This document shows positions 1-8,449 of a DNA stretch of 64,000 nucleotides, piece by piece. A program made the translations under genes and the position numbers. The notes beneath the pieces were generated by a model. The model was not told where the DNA came from and made no database searches. It was given only the letters and a program-made list of their open reading frames with translations. The number at the start of each line of letters is the position of its first letter. Position 1 is the first letter of the stretch. The DNA is from Verrucomicrobiota bacterium (GTDB taxonomy: Bacteria > Verrucomicrobiota > Verrucomicrobiia > Limisphaerales > UBA8199): the NCBI GenBank assembly GCA_012517205.1, contig JAAYVL010000153.1:1-64000 (forward strand), written 5' to 3'.

Positions 1-243
1 CTGCCCCATCCAGGGCCGGCTGGGAACGTGCAGCGCCGCGGCGTTCCAGCGCTCGCGCTGCGCTTCGCTGAGCTTGAGGCCCCACTCCCGCGAGGAGATC
101 CCGAAATACGACCGTGCGGCCGCTTTGCGGTTAGAAGGCCGGTCCCGGGGAACGGTGCGCCGCCGGGCGCACACGCCGAAGGGGGATTGGTAATAGGTTT
201 CCGCGCCCAGGCTGCCCGTGCGCGGAGCGGATAGTATTTTCAT
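1..243 (-). CDS. conserved hypothetical protein, partial (C-terminus beyond window edge)
   Basis: Reverse strand open from ATG at 243 to the window edge: MKILSAPRTGSLGAETYYQSPFGVCARRRTVPRDRPSNRKAAARSYFGISSREWGLKLSEAQRERWNAAALHVPSRPWMGQ; not in the supplied ORF track because it is truncated. Confidence 0.55.
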   Translation of the reverse strand, partial: MKILSAPRTGSLGAETYYQSPFGVCARRRTVPRDRPSNRKAAARSYFGISSREWGLKLSEAQRERWNAAALHVPSRPWMGQ

Positions 244-571
244 AACGTAGTTCCTTTTTGTTGTTTTTTTATTGTCGTTCTGTCATCGCCTCGGAGGGCG
301 ACTCGGCTTCCTGCCATTCCTTGGGCTGGAAGTCCCCGCCGCCGCCACCCCGAGCCCACGCGGGAAGGCTGGCGGGTAGGGTGTCTTTGCGCAAGGGCGA
401 ATTTGGGAGGAATTGGCGATGGCAGGCCGGTGCAGGGCACCGTGTAAGGGCACGCGGCCTGCAAGGGGCGGCATCATCGCTTTTAGCGCCTTAGCGAATG
501 TTGGCTGCAACACCAACCTGGTTGTTGAGTGGGGCTGGCGAGGGGCGGTCTCTGGATGTACACTAGCCGCG

Positions 572-1888
572 ATGCTGGATAACTTGTTGGATTATATTCC
601 CGATGGCGTTTTCACGGTGGACGCAGAGTGGCGCGTGACGTTTTTTAATCGCGCCGCGGAGCAGATTACCGGGATTCGGCGCGCCGAGGCGGTGGGGCGC
701 CGGTGCTGTGATGTTTTTCGGGCGAGCATTTGCGAGAGTGCGTGCGCGTTGAAGCAGACGCTTTCCACGCATCGGCCGGTGGTGAACAAGGTGGTGTATA
801 TCATTGACGCGCGCGGGCAAAAGATACCGATCAGCATTTCGACGGCGGCGATGAAGGATGGACGCGGGCGCGTGGTGGGCGGAGTGGAGAGTTTCCGGGA
901 CCTGCGGGTGGTGGAGACGCTGCACCGGGAATTACAGCAGCAGAATTCCTTCGCCGACATCATCGGGCGCAGCGCGGCCATGCAACAGGTTTTTGAGCTG
1001 CTGCCCGAGATTGCGGAGAGCGACAGTGCGGTGCTGATCGAAGGAGCCAGCGGGACGGGCAAAGAGTTGTTTGCGCGCGCTTTGCACAACCTGTCGCGGC
1101 GGCGGTCGAAGCGGTTTGTGGCGCTTAATTGCGGCGCGCTGCCGGATAACTTGCTGGAATCGGAGCTGTTTGGCTACAAGGCGGGAGCATTCACGGATGC
1201 GCGGCGCGACAAGCCGGGGCGTTTTGCGCTGGCCGAGGGCGGCACGATTTTTCTGGACGAGATTGGGGATATTTCCCCGGCGATGCAGGCGCGATTGCTG
1301 CGGGTGTTGCAGGAACGGGTTTATGAGCCGCTGGGCGGAGTGGAGCCCGTGAAGGCCGATGTGCGTTTTATTACGGCCACCAACAAGAACCTGGGCCAGC
1401 TCGTGGAGCGGGGGCGGTTTCGCGAGGATTTATTCTACCGCATTCATGTCATCCGGCTGGAGCTGCCGAGCCTGCGAGACCGGCGGGAGGATATTCCGCT
1501 TTTAATTGATCACTTCATCGCGCGGTTCAACCGGCTCAAGGGCAAGGATATCGGGGGTGTTTCCGACGCGGTGCTGGCGCGGTTGATGGAACACGACTTT
1601 CCGGGGAACGTGCGGGAACTGGAGAACATTATTGAGCACGCCTTTGTGTTGTGCCGGGGTGGCGTTATTGAAATGAAGCACCTCCCTCCGCCGCTGCGGG
1701 GCAGCGCGTTGGGGGAAGCGCTCCGGTTGGGCCGGGCGATGACTCTGAAATCCATGGAAAAGTTGCTGATTCAGGATGCCCTGCGCCGGAATCGGGGGAA
1801 CCACCAAAAGGCGGCTCAGGAGCTGGGCATTAATCCCAGCACGCTTTTCCGGAAAGTCAAAGCGTTGAGGCTGGCAAAGCGAGGTTGA
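572..1888 (+). CDS. sigma54-dependent transcriptional activator (PAS - AAA+ - Fis HTH)
   Basis: N-terminal PAS (DGVFTVDAEWRVTFFNRAAEQITG), Walker A GASGTGKELFARALH, sigma54-contact GAFTDA loop, C-terminal Fis-type helix (NHQKAAQELGINPSTLFRKVK). ATG 572 preferred over the longer ORF start at 413. Confidence 0.93.
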   Translation: MLDNLLDYIPDGVFTVDAEWRVTFFNRAAEQITGIRRAEAVGRRCCDVFRASICESACALKQTLSTHRPVVNKVVYIIDARGQKIPISISTAAMKDGRGRVVGGVESFRDLRVVETLHRELQQQNSFADIIGRSAAMQQVFELLPEIAESDSAVLIEGASGTGKELFARALHNLSRRRSKRFVALNCGALPDNLLESELFGYKAGAFTDARRDKPGRFALAEGGTIFLDEIGDISPAMQARLLRVLQERVYEPLGGVEPVKADVRFITATNKNLGQLVERGRFREDLFYRIHVIRLELPSLRDRREDIPLLIDHFIARFNRLKGKDIGGVSDAVLARLMEHDFPGNVRELENIIEHAFVLCRGGVIEMKHLPPPLRGSALGEALRLGRAMTLKSMEKLLIQDALRRNRGNHQKAAQELGINPSTLFRKVKALRLAKRG

Positions 1889-1891
1889 GCA

Positions 1892-1907
1892 TGGCACACT
1901 TAAAGCA
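1892..1907 (+). promoter_or_regulatory. candidate sigma54 (-24/-12) promoter
   Basis: TGGCAC-ACTTA-AAGCA: GG at 1893-1894 and GC at 1905-1906 with the required 12-nt register, just after the sigma54 activator gene; predicted leader to ATG 1925 is very short. Confidence 0.4.
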
Positions 1908-1924
1908 AATGGTCTGGTCATAAA

Positions 1925-2245
1925 ATGAAACTGGGCATTATTCTTTCACAGACAGAGCCAGAAACGGTCTTTAACGCACTGCGGCTGGCGAACTATAGTT
2001 TGCAGCAGGGGGACAGGGTGAAGATATTCCTAATGGGCAAGGGAGTGGAATTGGAGCAGATTCGCGATCCGAAATTTGATGTTCAGGGACAAGCGCGGGC
2101 GGTTCTGGACGCGGGCGGGCAGTTCCTGGCCTGTGGCAGTTGCCTGAAATTGAGGGAATCGGCAGGGTCGGAAGTGTGTCCGCTTTCAACGTTGCAGGAC
2201 CTGTATGAACTTGTTCGGGATTCGGATCGGCTGGTGACCTTTTGA
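1925..2245 (+). CDS. DsrE family protein
   Basis: MKLGIILSQTEPETVFNALRLANYSLQQGDRVKIFLMGKGVE... with ACGSCLK cysteines, typical DsrE/F-like fold pattern. Confidence 0.8.
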   Translation: MKLGIILSQTEPETVFNALRLANYSLQQGDRVKIFLMGKGVELEQIRDPKFDVQGQARAVLDAGGQFLACGSCLKLRESAGSEVCPLSTLQDLYELVRDSDRLVTF

Positions 2246-2247
2246 GC

Positions 2248-2919
2248 ATGGGGAGGGGCCTGAAAACGGAAAACCGGCCGCAGCGCCCGGCGAAACGCGC
2301 GGCAGACCCCGAGATGGCGGCCAACCGCCGGCTGCTGCTGAAACGCGAGGCCCGGCTGCGGCGGTTTGGCTATGACTCGCGGGTGGGAATTCAGTTTGTG
2401 CTGGCGCAGGCACTGCCGCTGGGAGGGAAGGTGCTCGAGGTGGGAACGGGCAAGGGGCGTTTCCTGATCCGGTTGGCGCGCCATGTCAAGGCCGTGGTTA
2501 GTGTGGATGTCTCAGCCGAGGAACAACGATGCGCCCGCCTCAACGCAAGGAATGCGGGCGTGGAAAGGAAGATTCAATTCGTGCTGCGGGATGCGCGCCG
2601 GCTGCCGTGGGCGAACGAAACTTTTGATGCGGCGGTCACCATGAACGCCATGCATCACATCGCGAATTTCGGGCAGGTGCTGCGGGAAATGCTGCGGGTG
2701 GTGAAGCCCGGCGGCAAGATTGTGTTGGCGGATTTCAGCCCGCGGGGGTTTCAGATTATCGCGCGGGCGCATCGGGATGAGGGGAGGACGCATCCGCGCG
2801 AGTTCTATGACTTTCGGGCGCTGGCGCAGACGCTGCGAAAACGCGGATTGGCCACGCGGCTGCGCAAAGGGGCAAACCAGGAGGTGCTGATCGGTCGGCT
2901 CCCGGCGGCTGCGGCGTAA
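2248..2919 (+). CDS. class I SAM-dependent methyltransferase
   Basis: Motif I VLEVGTGKGRFLIRLA and post-motif region PWANETFDAAVTMNAMHHIANFGQVLREMLRVVKPGG. Confidence 0.85.
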   Translation: MGRGLKTENRPQRPAKRAADPEMAANRRLLLKREARLRRFGYDSRVGIQFVLAQALPLGGKVLEVGTGKGRFLIRLARHVKAVVSVDVSAEEQRCARLNARNAGVERKIQFVLRDARRLPWANETFDAAVTMNAMHHIANFGQVLREMLRVVKPGGKIVLADFSPRGFQIIARAHRDEGRTHPREFYDFRALAQTLRKRGLATRLRKGANQEVLIGRLPAAAA

Positions 2920-2921
2920 GT

Positions 2922-4847
2922 ATGGTGAAACGAGGGCCAGCCCCAATCAGGGGACATGCTACGCGACGTGACTTTCTCCGGCGGGCGGCGGGCGCAACTT
3001 CCTGTCTGCTGATGCAAGGATTGGGCGTCGTGGGAGGCGCCGGCCAGACCCGCGAGCGGCGAACGAATATGCCAGTTCCGGTTTCCGGAGCGGCAGTGAG
3101 TGGCCGACCGGGAATAGTTCCAGGCGCTCCGGTCACGGTGATTACACAGCCGGTTTCCACTGATGCCAATCCGCGCGCGCGGGCCTGGGGCTACCTCACG
3201 GAGGTCCTCAGCCGCGCCGGCCTGTTTTACGAGACCCTCCCAGCGAGCCAGGTGGAATCACTGTTTCGGCGCGCGAAAAGCGTCGTGATCCTTGCCGGCG
3301 ATTTGCCGCTGACGCAACCGCAGCGAGCGGCGCTTGCTCAGTGGGTCAAGGAGGGCGGGGCGCTCATCGGCCTGGGAGGAGCCTCCGGTTTGGAGGAAGT
3401 ATTTGGGGTGGCCGGGGGAATCCCGGTGGCGGAGGGGTGGATAAAGGTCACGGCTGGAGAACACCCCTTAACGGCGGGGTTGCGCAGTTCTCTGCATGTC
3501 TTTGGCGGGCGCGCACTGAAGAAGAGTTCGGCAACCGTTCTGGCAGAACTGCAAACGGGCAACGGCATTTCCAAAGGGAGCGCCATACTGGAGAACCGCT
3601 TCGGCACGGGCCGAACCGTTTTGTTGGGCCCGGATTTGCTCTTCTCGATTGTTCACATCCAGCAGGGGCTGAGGGTGCTGCAAGATGGCAGGCCCGCGCC
3701 GGATGATTCGGCTCCGGTGAACGAGGGGCTGCTCAAGACCGAAGACGGCCTCGTATTGGATTGGCAGCGGGACCGATCCCCGGTGCCGCCGGATGGCGGA
3801 CCGCTTTTCCTGGAGCCGATCAGCGATGAGTTGCGCGAACTCATTCTGCGAAGCGTTTTTCACCTGGCCCGACAGCAGGCGATCCTGCTGCCCGTGTTGT
3901 GGTATTGGCCGCGCTCACTCAAAGCGGTAGCGCAGCTATCACATGACTCGGATGGGAATGACCCGCAAAAGGCGGCGGCTTTGCTGGAAGTGATGAATCG
4001 CAGCCGGCTGAAGTCCACTTGGTGCATCCTCTACCCGGGAGGCTATCCGGTTGAATTCTACCGCACGCTCGTGGAACAAGATTTTGAAGTCGCGTTGCAC
4101 TATGATGCCATGACGGGCGGGGAGCATACGGCATGGTCCCGAGACAACTTTCTGTTCCAACGGCGCTGGTTGATGAAGGAAGCCGGGCTGGAGCAGATTA
4201 CTACCAACAAGAACCATTACCTGCGCTGGGAGGGGCGCCTGGATTTCCTGCGCTGGTGTGAATCGGCGGGCATAGCTTCTGATCAATCGCGCGGACCGAG
4301 TAAAAAGGGCACCATTGGCTTTCCGTTGGGAGGTTCGCAGCCCTACTTTCCACTGGATGATGAAGCCGATTCGCCGCGGTTCCTCAACGTGCTCGAGGTT
4401 AACCTTCTGACGCAGGACTTGGTCATTACCTGTCCGCCGGAGTACGGCCAACCCTTGCTCGATTCCGCCGCGCGGCACCATGGCGTGGCGCATTTTCTTT
4501 TTCATCCCGCGCACATACGCAAGCCGGGGGTGGCGGATGCCCTTGCGGGCTTGGTGGACTACGGCCGGAGACAGGGATTGGAATGGTGGACCAATCGGCA
4601 GATTTGGCAGTGGGAAATGGCGCGCCGGAGCGTGGAGGCCCGCTTCCATTCCGGGAACGCCATCACGCTGCGGGCAGCCGCCAGTCTTCCGCAAGCTACG
4701 CTGTTGCTGTTGCGCTCACACCCCGCGAGCTGCGCTCTTGCTTTGAACGGGCGCCCGGCGGACCCTAAGCCTTGGGACTTGTATGGGTTTGAATTTGACG
4801 CGCTCACCGTGGATATTGGGGACGAGATTCGGGTGCAAACAATCTGA
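2922..4847 (+). CDS. exported protein with twin-arginine-like signal and polysaccharide-deacetylase-like segment
   Basis: N-terminal TRRDFLRRAAGATSCLLMQGLG; LSHDSDGNDPQKAAALLEVMNRSRLKSTWCILYPGGYPVEFYRTLVEQDFEVALHYDA resembles NodB-type deacetylase motifs. Confidence 0.55.
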   Translation: MVKRGPAPIRGHATRRDFLRRAAGATSCLLMQGLGVVGGAGQTRERRTNMPVPVSGAAVSGRPGIVPGAPVTVITQPVSTDANPRARAWGYLTEVLSRAGLFYETLPASQVESLFRRAKSVVILAGDLPLTQPQRAALAQWVKEGGALIGLGGASGLEEVFGVAGGIPVAEGWIKVTAGEHPLTAGLRSSLHVFGGRALKKSSATVLAELQTGNGISKGSAILENRFGTGRTVLLGPDLLFSIVHIQQGLRVLQDGRPAPDDSAPVNEGLLKTEDGLVLDWQRDRSPVPPDGGPLFLEPISDELRELILRSVFHLARQQAILLPVLWYWPRSLKAVAQLSHDSDGNDPQKAAALLEVMNRSRLKSTWCILYPGGYPVEFYRTLVEQDFEVALHYDAMTGGEHTAWSRDNFLFQRRWLMKEAGLEQITTNKNHYLRWEGRLDFLRWCESAGIASDQSRGPSKKGTIGFPLGGSQPYFPLDDEADSPRFLNVLEVNLLTQDLVITCPPEYGQPLLDSAARHHGVAHFLFHPAHIRKPGVADALAGLVDYGRRQGLEWWTNRQIWQWEMARRSVEARFHSGNAITLRAAASLPQATLLLLRSHPASCALALNGRPADPKPWDLYGFEFDALTVDIGDEIRVQTI

Positions 4848-4876
4848 GAACCAATGAAATAAACCCCGCTCGCGGA

Positions 4877-5176
4877 ATGCTCAGCGACCACGACCAAAAG
4901 ATTCTGCCCCGCTGCCCCCGCCTTGGCCACGAAATCACCTTCGGTTATTGCCGCCGGGAAACAGGCGGCCGGCCCTGCCGGTTGATCTTAAACTGCTGGT
5001 GGGAACAATTTGATGTGCGCGGTTTCCTGCAAGCGCATTTGCCCGAGGACGAGATGGCGCAAGTCGAGCAAGCGCATGCCGCCGCACCCCCAGCCAAGAT
5101 TGTCAGCCTGATGGAGATAATTGACCAGGCGGCGCAGAGAATATCGGGCGAAAAGCCCGGCGGGGCTTCCGGTTAG
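4877..5176 (+). CDS. small cysteine-containing conserved protein
   Basis: 99-aa ORF with CPRLGHEITFGYCRRETGGRPCRLILNCWW (four Cys); lies directly upstream of NifX-like genes. Confidence 0.65.
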   Translation: MLSDHDQKILPRCPRLGHEITFGYCRRETGGRPCRLILNCWWEQFDVRGFLQAHLPEDEMAQVEQAHAAAPPAKIVSLMEIIDQAAQRISGEKPGGASG

Positions 5177-5310
5177 CATGGCAAAATGCAACGGGCGGCG
5201 CAGGTAGCTATTGCAGTCTGCGCTGCTTCCGGATCATTGCCCCAGCGGGTCGCCATGCCCAAAAGCCTGATTATAAGGGAGATTTAGTATAAAACGACCG
5301 GAGGGTGGCT

Positions 5311-5326
5311 TGGCATGAATCCGGCA
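5311..5326 (+). promoter_or_regulatory. weak candidate sigma54 (-24/-12) element
   Basis: TGGCAT-GAATC-CGGCA with GG/GC 12 nt apart; overlaps the annotated ATG 5315, so only plausible if translation starts at GTG 5339. Confidence 0.2.
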
Positions 5327-5761
5327 TTAGGGAGGGTCGTGCTGATAGCGGTTCCCAACTGTCAGGGTCGCGTGTCGCCCGTATTCGACGTGGCGGCGCG
5401 ACTGGTATTGATTCGCTTAAAAGGCGAGGCCGAAGTCGAGCGCAAGGAGATAGTGCTCTTTGAAAAGCAGCCGGAAGGGATGCTTCACAGCCTGCAAGAA
5501 TGTGGGGTTAAGCTGGTGATCTGCGGGGCCATTTCGCGGGAGTTGCAGATGAAGCTGGAAAAGGCGGGTATTCGAGTCGTGCCGCAGATTTGTGGAGAAT
5601 TGGAGACGGTCATTACGGCTTTCCGACGGGGCACGCTGGGGCAGCGTGAATTTACGATGCCAGGGTGCTGCGGCCGACAGTGGGGCGCCGGCCGATGGCG
5701 GGGCCGATGTCGGCGGGGGCCTCATGGCAAGGCTCGGGGAAATTATGCTGCCTGGACTTAA
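5315..5761 (+). CDS. NifX/NifB-like dinitrogenase iron-molybdenum cofactor-binding family protein (ORP-like)
   Basis: VLIAVPNCQGRVSPVFDVAARLVLI...LVICGAISRELQMKLEKAGIRVVPQICGELETVITAF...FTMPGC; alternative start GTG 5339. Confidence 0.8.
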   Translation: MNPALGRVVLIAVPNCQGRVSPVFDVAARLVLIRLKGEAEVERKEIVLFEKQPEGMLHSLQECGVKLVICGAISRELQMKLEKAGIRVVPQICGELETVITAFRRGTLGQREFTMPGCCGRQWGAGRWRGRCRRGPHGKARGNYAAWT

Positions 5762-5806
5762 ACTGGCGGTGAAACAGACTGCGATTTTATTAGGAAACAC
5801 ATTGAT

Positions 5807-6169
5807 ATGAAAATAGCAATCCCTCTGACGGGAGGCCGATTGTCGGCTCACTTTGGGCACTGTGAACAGTTTGCCTTGATTGAGGCTGACCTTGCCTCCA
5901 AACAAATCCTGACCCAGACCCGGGTGGCCCCGCCGCCGCACGAACCGGGTTTACTGCCCCGCTGGCTCTATCTCCAAGGGGTCCAGACGGTTATTGCCGG
6001 GGGCATGGGAAGGCGCGCGTTGGATTTATTTGCCCAAAACGGCATCGCGGTACACGCCGGCGCGATAGATGATGCGCCGGAGAAATTGGCGCAGGCGTTT
6101 TTAAACGGGACGCTGAGCGGCGGGACTCCGACATGCGGCCATGATCACAAGCACACGCATTGCTCATGA
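5807..6169 (+). CDS. NifX/NifB-like cofactor-binding family protein
   Basis: MKIAIPLTGGRLSAHFGHCEQFALIEAD...VIAGGMGRRALDLFAQNGIAVHAGA, His/Cys-rich tail CGHDHKHTHCS. Confidence 0.85.
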   Translation: MKIAIPLTGGRLSAHFGHCEQFALIEADLASKQILTQTRVAPPPHEPGLLPRWLYLQGVQTVIAGGMGRRALDLFAQNGIAVHAGAIDDAPEKLAQAFLNGTLSGGTPTCGHDHKHTHCS

Positions 6170-6525
6170 AAGTCGCAATTACTACTCAGGGACCGGATTC
6201 CGCTTCGCCGGTGGACCCTCGGTTTGGCCGGGCGCGGTTCTTTCGCATCGTGGATACCGAGAGCGGACAGCAGACGACGGTGGACAATGCAGAAGGGATG
6301 AACGCGGTTCAGGGGGCTGGCACGCAGGCCGTTCAGGCACTGGCCCGTCTGGGGGTTCAAGCGGTCCTTACTGGACATGTTGGCCCAAAGGCCTGGAACG
6401 CGCTGCAAGCGGCCAAAATCCAAATGTATTCCGTCACCAGCGGCTCGGCTGAAGCGGCTTGCCAGGCCTTTCTCGCGGGCCAGCTTTCGATGCTGACGCC
6501 AGCGGAAGCGCCGGGACACGCTTGA
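6166..6525 (+). CDS. NifX/NifB-like cofactor-binding family protein
   Basis: MKVAITTQGPDSASPVDPRFGRARFFRIVDTES...VLTGHVGPKAWNALQAAKIQMYSV; ATGA overlap with previous gene. Confidence 0.85.
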   Translation: MKVAITTQGPDSASPVDPRFGRARFFRIVDTESGQQTTVDNAEGMNAVQGAGTQAVQALARLGVQAVLTGHVGPKAWNALQAAKIQMYSVTSGSAEAACQAFLAGQLSMLTPAEAPGHA

Positions 6526-6607
6526 GGCAAAGCAGGCTGCCCGCCGCCAGGCCGGGCGAAAACCAAACTTCATCACGGAAAGAAACCAAGCTAGAAAGGA
6601 CAAAGTT

Positions 6608-6826
6608 ATGACACCAATGGGAGATGGGACCGGCCCGTTCGGACAAGGGCCAGTGGGTAAGAGGATGGGGCCTTGCGGCGGAGGAAGGCGTTGCGGCAGA
6701 GGCCAAGGCAGTCAAGGCCGGGGTCGGGGTGGCGGTCGAGGTTTCGGCCGCCGCCGTTGGCGCAGCGGGCCGCAAGGAAAAAACTTCAGGGCGGCAAACG
6801 CTCCAACCGAAAAGCAGTCTGGTTGA
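6608..6826 (+). CDS. DUF5320-like Gly/Arg-rich small protein
   Basis: MTPMGDGTGPFGQGPVGKRMGPCGGGRRCGRGQG: typical MxxGDGTGPxGxGPxxGRxxGxC start of DUF5320-type proteins that accompany NifX/ORP genes. Confidence 0.75.
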   Translation: MTPMGDGTGPFGQGPVGKRMGPCGGGRRCGRGQGSQGRGRGGGRGFGRRRWRSGPQGKNFRAANAPTEKQSG

Positions 6827-6848
6827 GAATCAAGACGCTCTCTTGGCA

Positions 6849-7802
6849 GTGAGGCTTGCGATAGCCAGCGGCAAGGGTGGAACGGGCAAGACCACCATTG
6901 CCACGAATTTGGCGATGCGACTGGCGCACCACGGCCAGGAGGTGGTGTATGTGGATTGTGATGTCGAGGCACCCAATGGCCATCTCTTTTTGAAGCCGGA
7001 TGAGGTCCGGGAATACCCGGTCAACCGGCTCGTTCCCCAGGTGAGCCAGGAACGATGCCAGCATTGTGGCGATTGTGGCCGAATTTGCCGTTACAATGCC
7101 ATCTTATGCCTGGCTGAGCGAACGCTGATTTATGACGAGTTGTGCCACAGTTGCGGCGGCTGCGTTCGGGTGTGCCCCACGCGGGCTATCACTGAGATAC
7201 CGCACTTTGTGGGGGTAGTTCGAATCGGCATTGCGGGCAAAGTTCAATTTGTGTCCGGCACCCTCAAGGTATCCGAGGCCAGCAGCCCGCCGGTTATTCG
7301 TGCCGCCTTACAAGCTATGCCGCCGTCGGACTGGGTGATCCTGGACGCTCCCCCCGGCGCGGCTTGTTCGGTGGTAGAAACGCTTCGGGACTGCGATTAT
7401 GTATTATTAGTAAGTGAGCCAACGCCCTTCGGATTACACGACCTTCAGATAGCGTTGGAACTGGCAAAAACATTGGCGGTGCCATGTGGGGTAGTCGTCA
7501 ATCGGGCTTATTCCTCCATGGCCGAGCTCCGGGAATTATGTGGACAGGCGCAGGTGCCTGTTCTGGGGGAGATTCCTGATGATTTGGCCATTGCCCGCGC
7601 ATATTCCCGGGGCCAACGGATCATTGACGTGGTGCCGGGATTGCATCGGACTTTTGACCACTTGCTGCTTCGGTTGCTGGAAGAGCTTCAACCGAATGTA
7701 CTGCCGTTTCGGACGCGGCAGGATTTAGAACAAGCTATCTACGCAAACGATCGAATGGAGGCGACAAATCTAAACGAACCGGGCCGGCTGATGGCGACAT
7801 GA
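6849..7802 (+). CDS. MinD/ParA-superfamily P-loop ATPase with inserted 2x[4Fe-4S] ferredoxin domain
   Basis: Deviant Walker A ASGKGGTGKTTIATNLA; CQHCGDCGRIC and CHSCGGCVRVCP clusters. The longer ORF start at 6624 overlaps the DUF5320 gene in another frame, so GTG 6849 or TTG 6843 is more likely. Confidence 0.92.
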   Translation: MRLAIASGKGGTGKTTIATNLAMRLAHHGQEVVYVDCDVEAPNGHLFLKPDEVREYPVNRLVPQVSQERCQHCGDCGRICRYNAILCLAERTLIYDELCHSCGGCVRVCPTRAITEIPHFVGVVRIGIAGKVQFVSGTLKVSEASSPPVIRAALQAMPPSDWVILDAPPGAACSVVETLRDCDYVLLVSEPTPFGLHDLQIALELAKTLAVPCGVVVNRAYSSMAELRELCGQAQVPVLGEIPDDLAIARAYSRGQRIIDVVPGLHRTFDHLLLRLLEELQPNVLPFRTRQDLEQAIYANDRMEATNLNEPGRLMAT

Positions 7803-8449
7803 AAGACGAAGCTTCCAAGAACATGCAGAGCGTGTCCGGAACAATGCGGAAATATTGGAAGTCCTGTGAATCGGAGTTTTGGCAGAACGTCTTTCGCGTT
7901 GAAACAGATTATTTATTGAAGCATTTAAAGGGCTGCCAAACCGTCTTAAGTGTTGGCTGCGGCCCGGCCGTTATCGAAGCTGCGCTGGGCAAGCATGGCT
8001 ACCAAGTTACGGGGGTAGATATCGAGCCAGGAGCTTTAAGGGAGGCTTCAGGCGCGGTGAAAATGGTGGTCGCCCGGGCAGAAGATTTGCCCTTTCCCGC
8101 GGCCGCCTTCGAGGCGGTAATTTTTGTAACCTCCCTGCAATTTATCGAAGATTATCGAGCAGCCGTGGTGCAGGCGGCGCGGGTATTGCGCGAGAGCGGG
8201 CAGCTTATCGTGATGCTGCTTAATCCCGCATCGGCGTTTTTCCAACGGAAACTCTGCCAACCGCACTCGTACGTGCACTGGATTCGGCATACAGACCTCG
8301 AGGAAATCCAATCGGTCATCAGCGAGCAGTTCGAGGCGCAGACGGAGTATTTCCTCGGCATAGACGGCGCGACGTTGTTTGAGACTCGGGATCCTGCAGG
8401 AGCAGCTCTATTCGTCATTCGAGGCACAAGGAAGGCCGCATCCCTATGA
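7799..8449 (+). CDS. class I SAM-dependent methyltransferase
   Basis: VLSVGCGPAVIEAALGKHGYQVTGVDIEPGAL...LPFPAAAFEAVIFVTSLQFIEDYRAAVVQAARVLRESGQL; ATGA overlaps at both ends. Confidence 0.85.
   Translation: MKDEASKNMQSVSGTMRKYWKSCESEFWQNVFRVETDYLLKHLKGCQTVLSVGCGPAVIEAALGKHGYQVTGVDIEPGALREASGAVKMVVARAEDLPFPAAAFEAVIFVTSLQFIEDYRAAVVQAARVLRESGQLIVMLLNPASAFFQRKLCQPHSYVHWIRHTDLEEIQSVISEQFEAQTEYFLGIDGATLFETRDPAGAALFVIRGTRKAASL

Noticed and set aside
6624-6848. Long N-terminal extension of the first MinD-ferredoxin ATPase
   Set aside because: Overlaps DUF5320 gene 6608-6826 in another frame and precedes the expected start of the Walker A strand; GTG 6849 or TTG 6843 fits better
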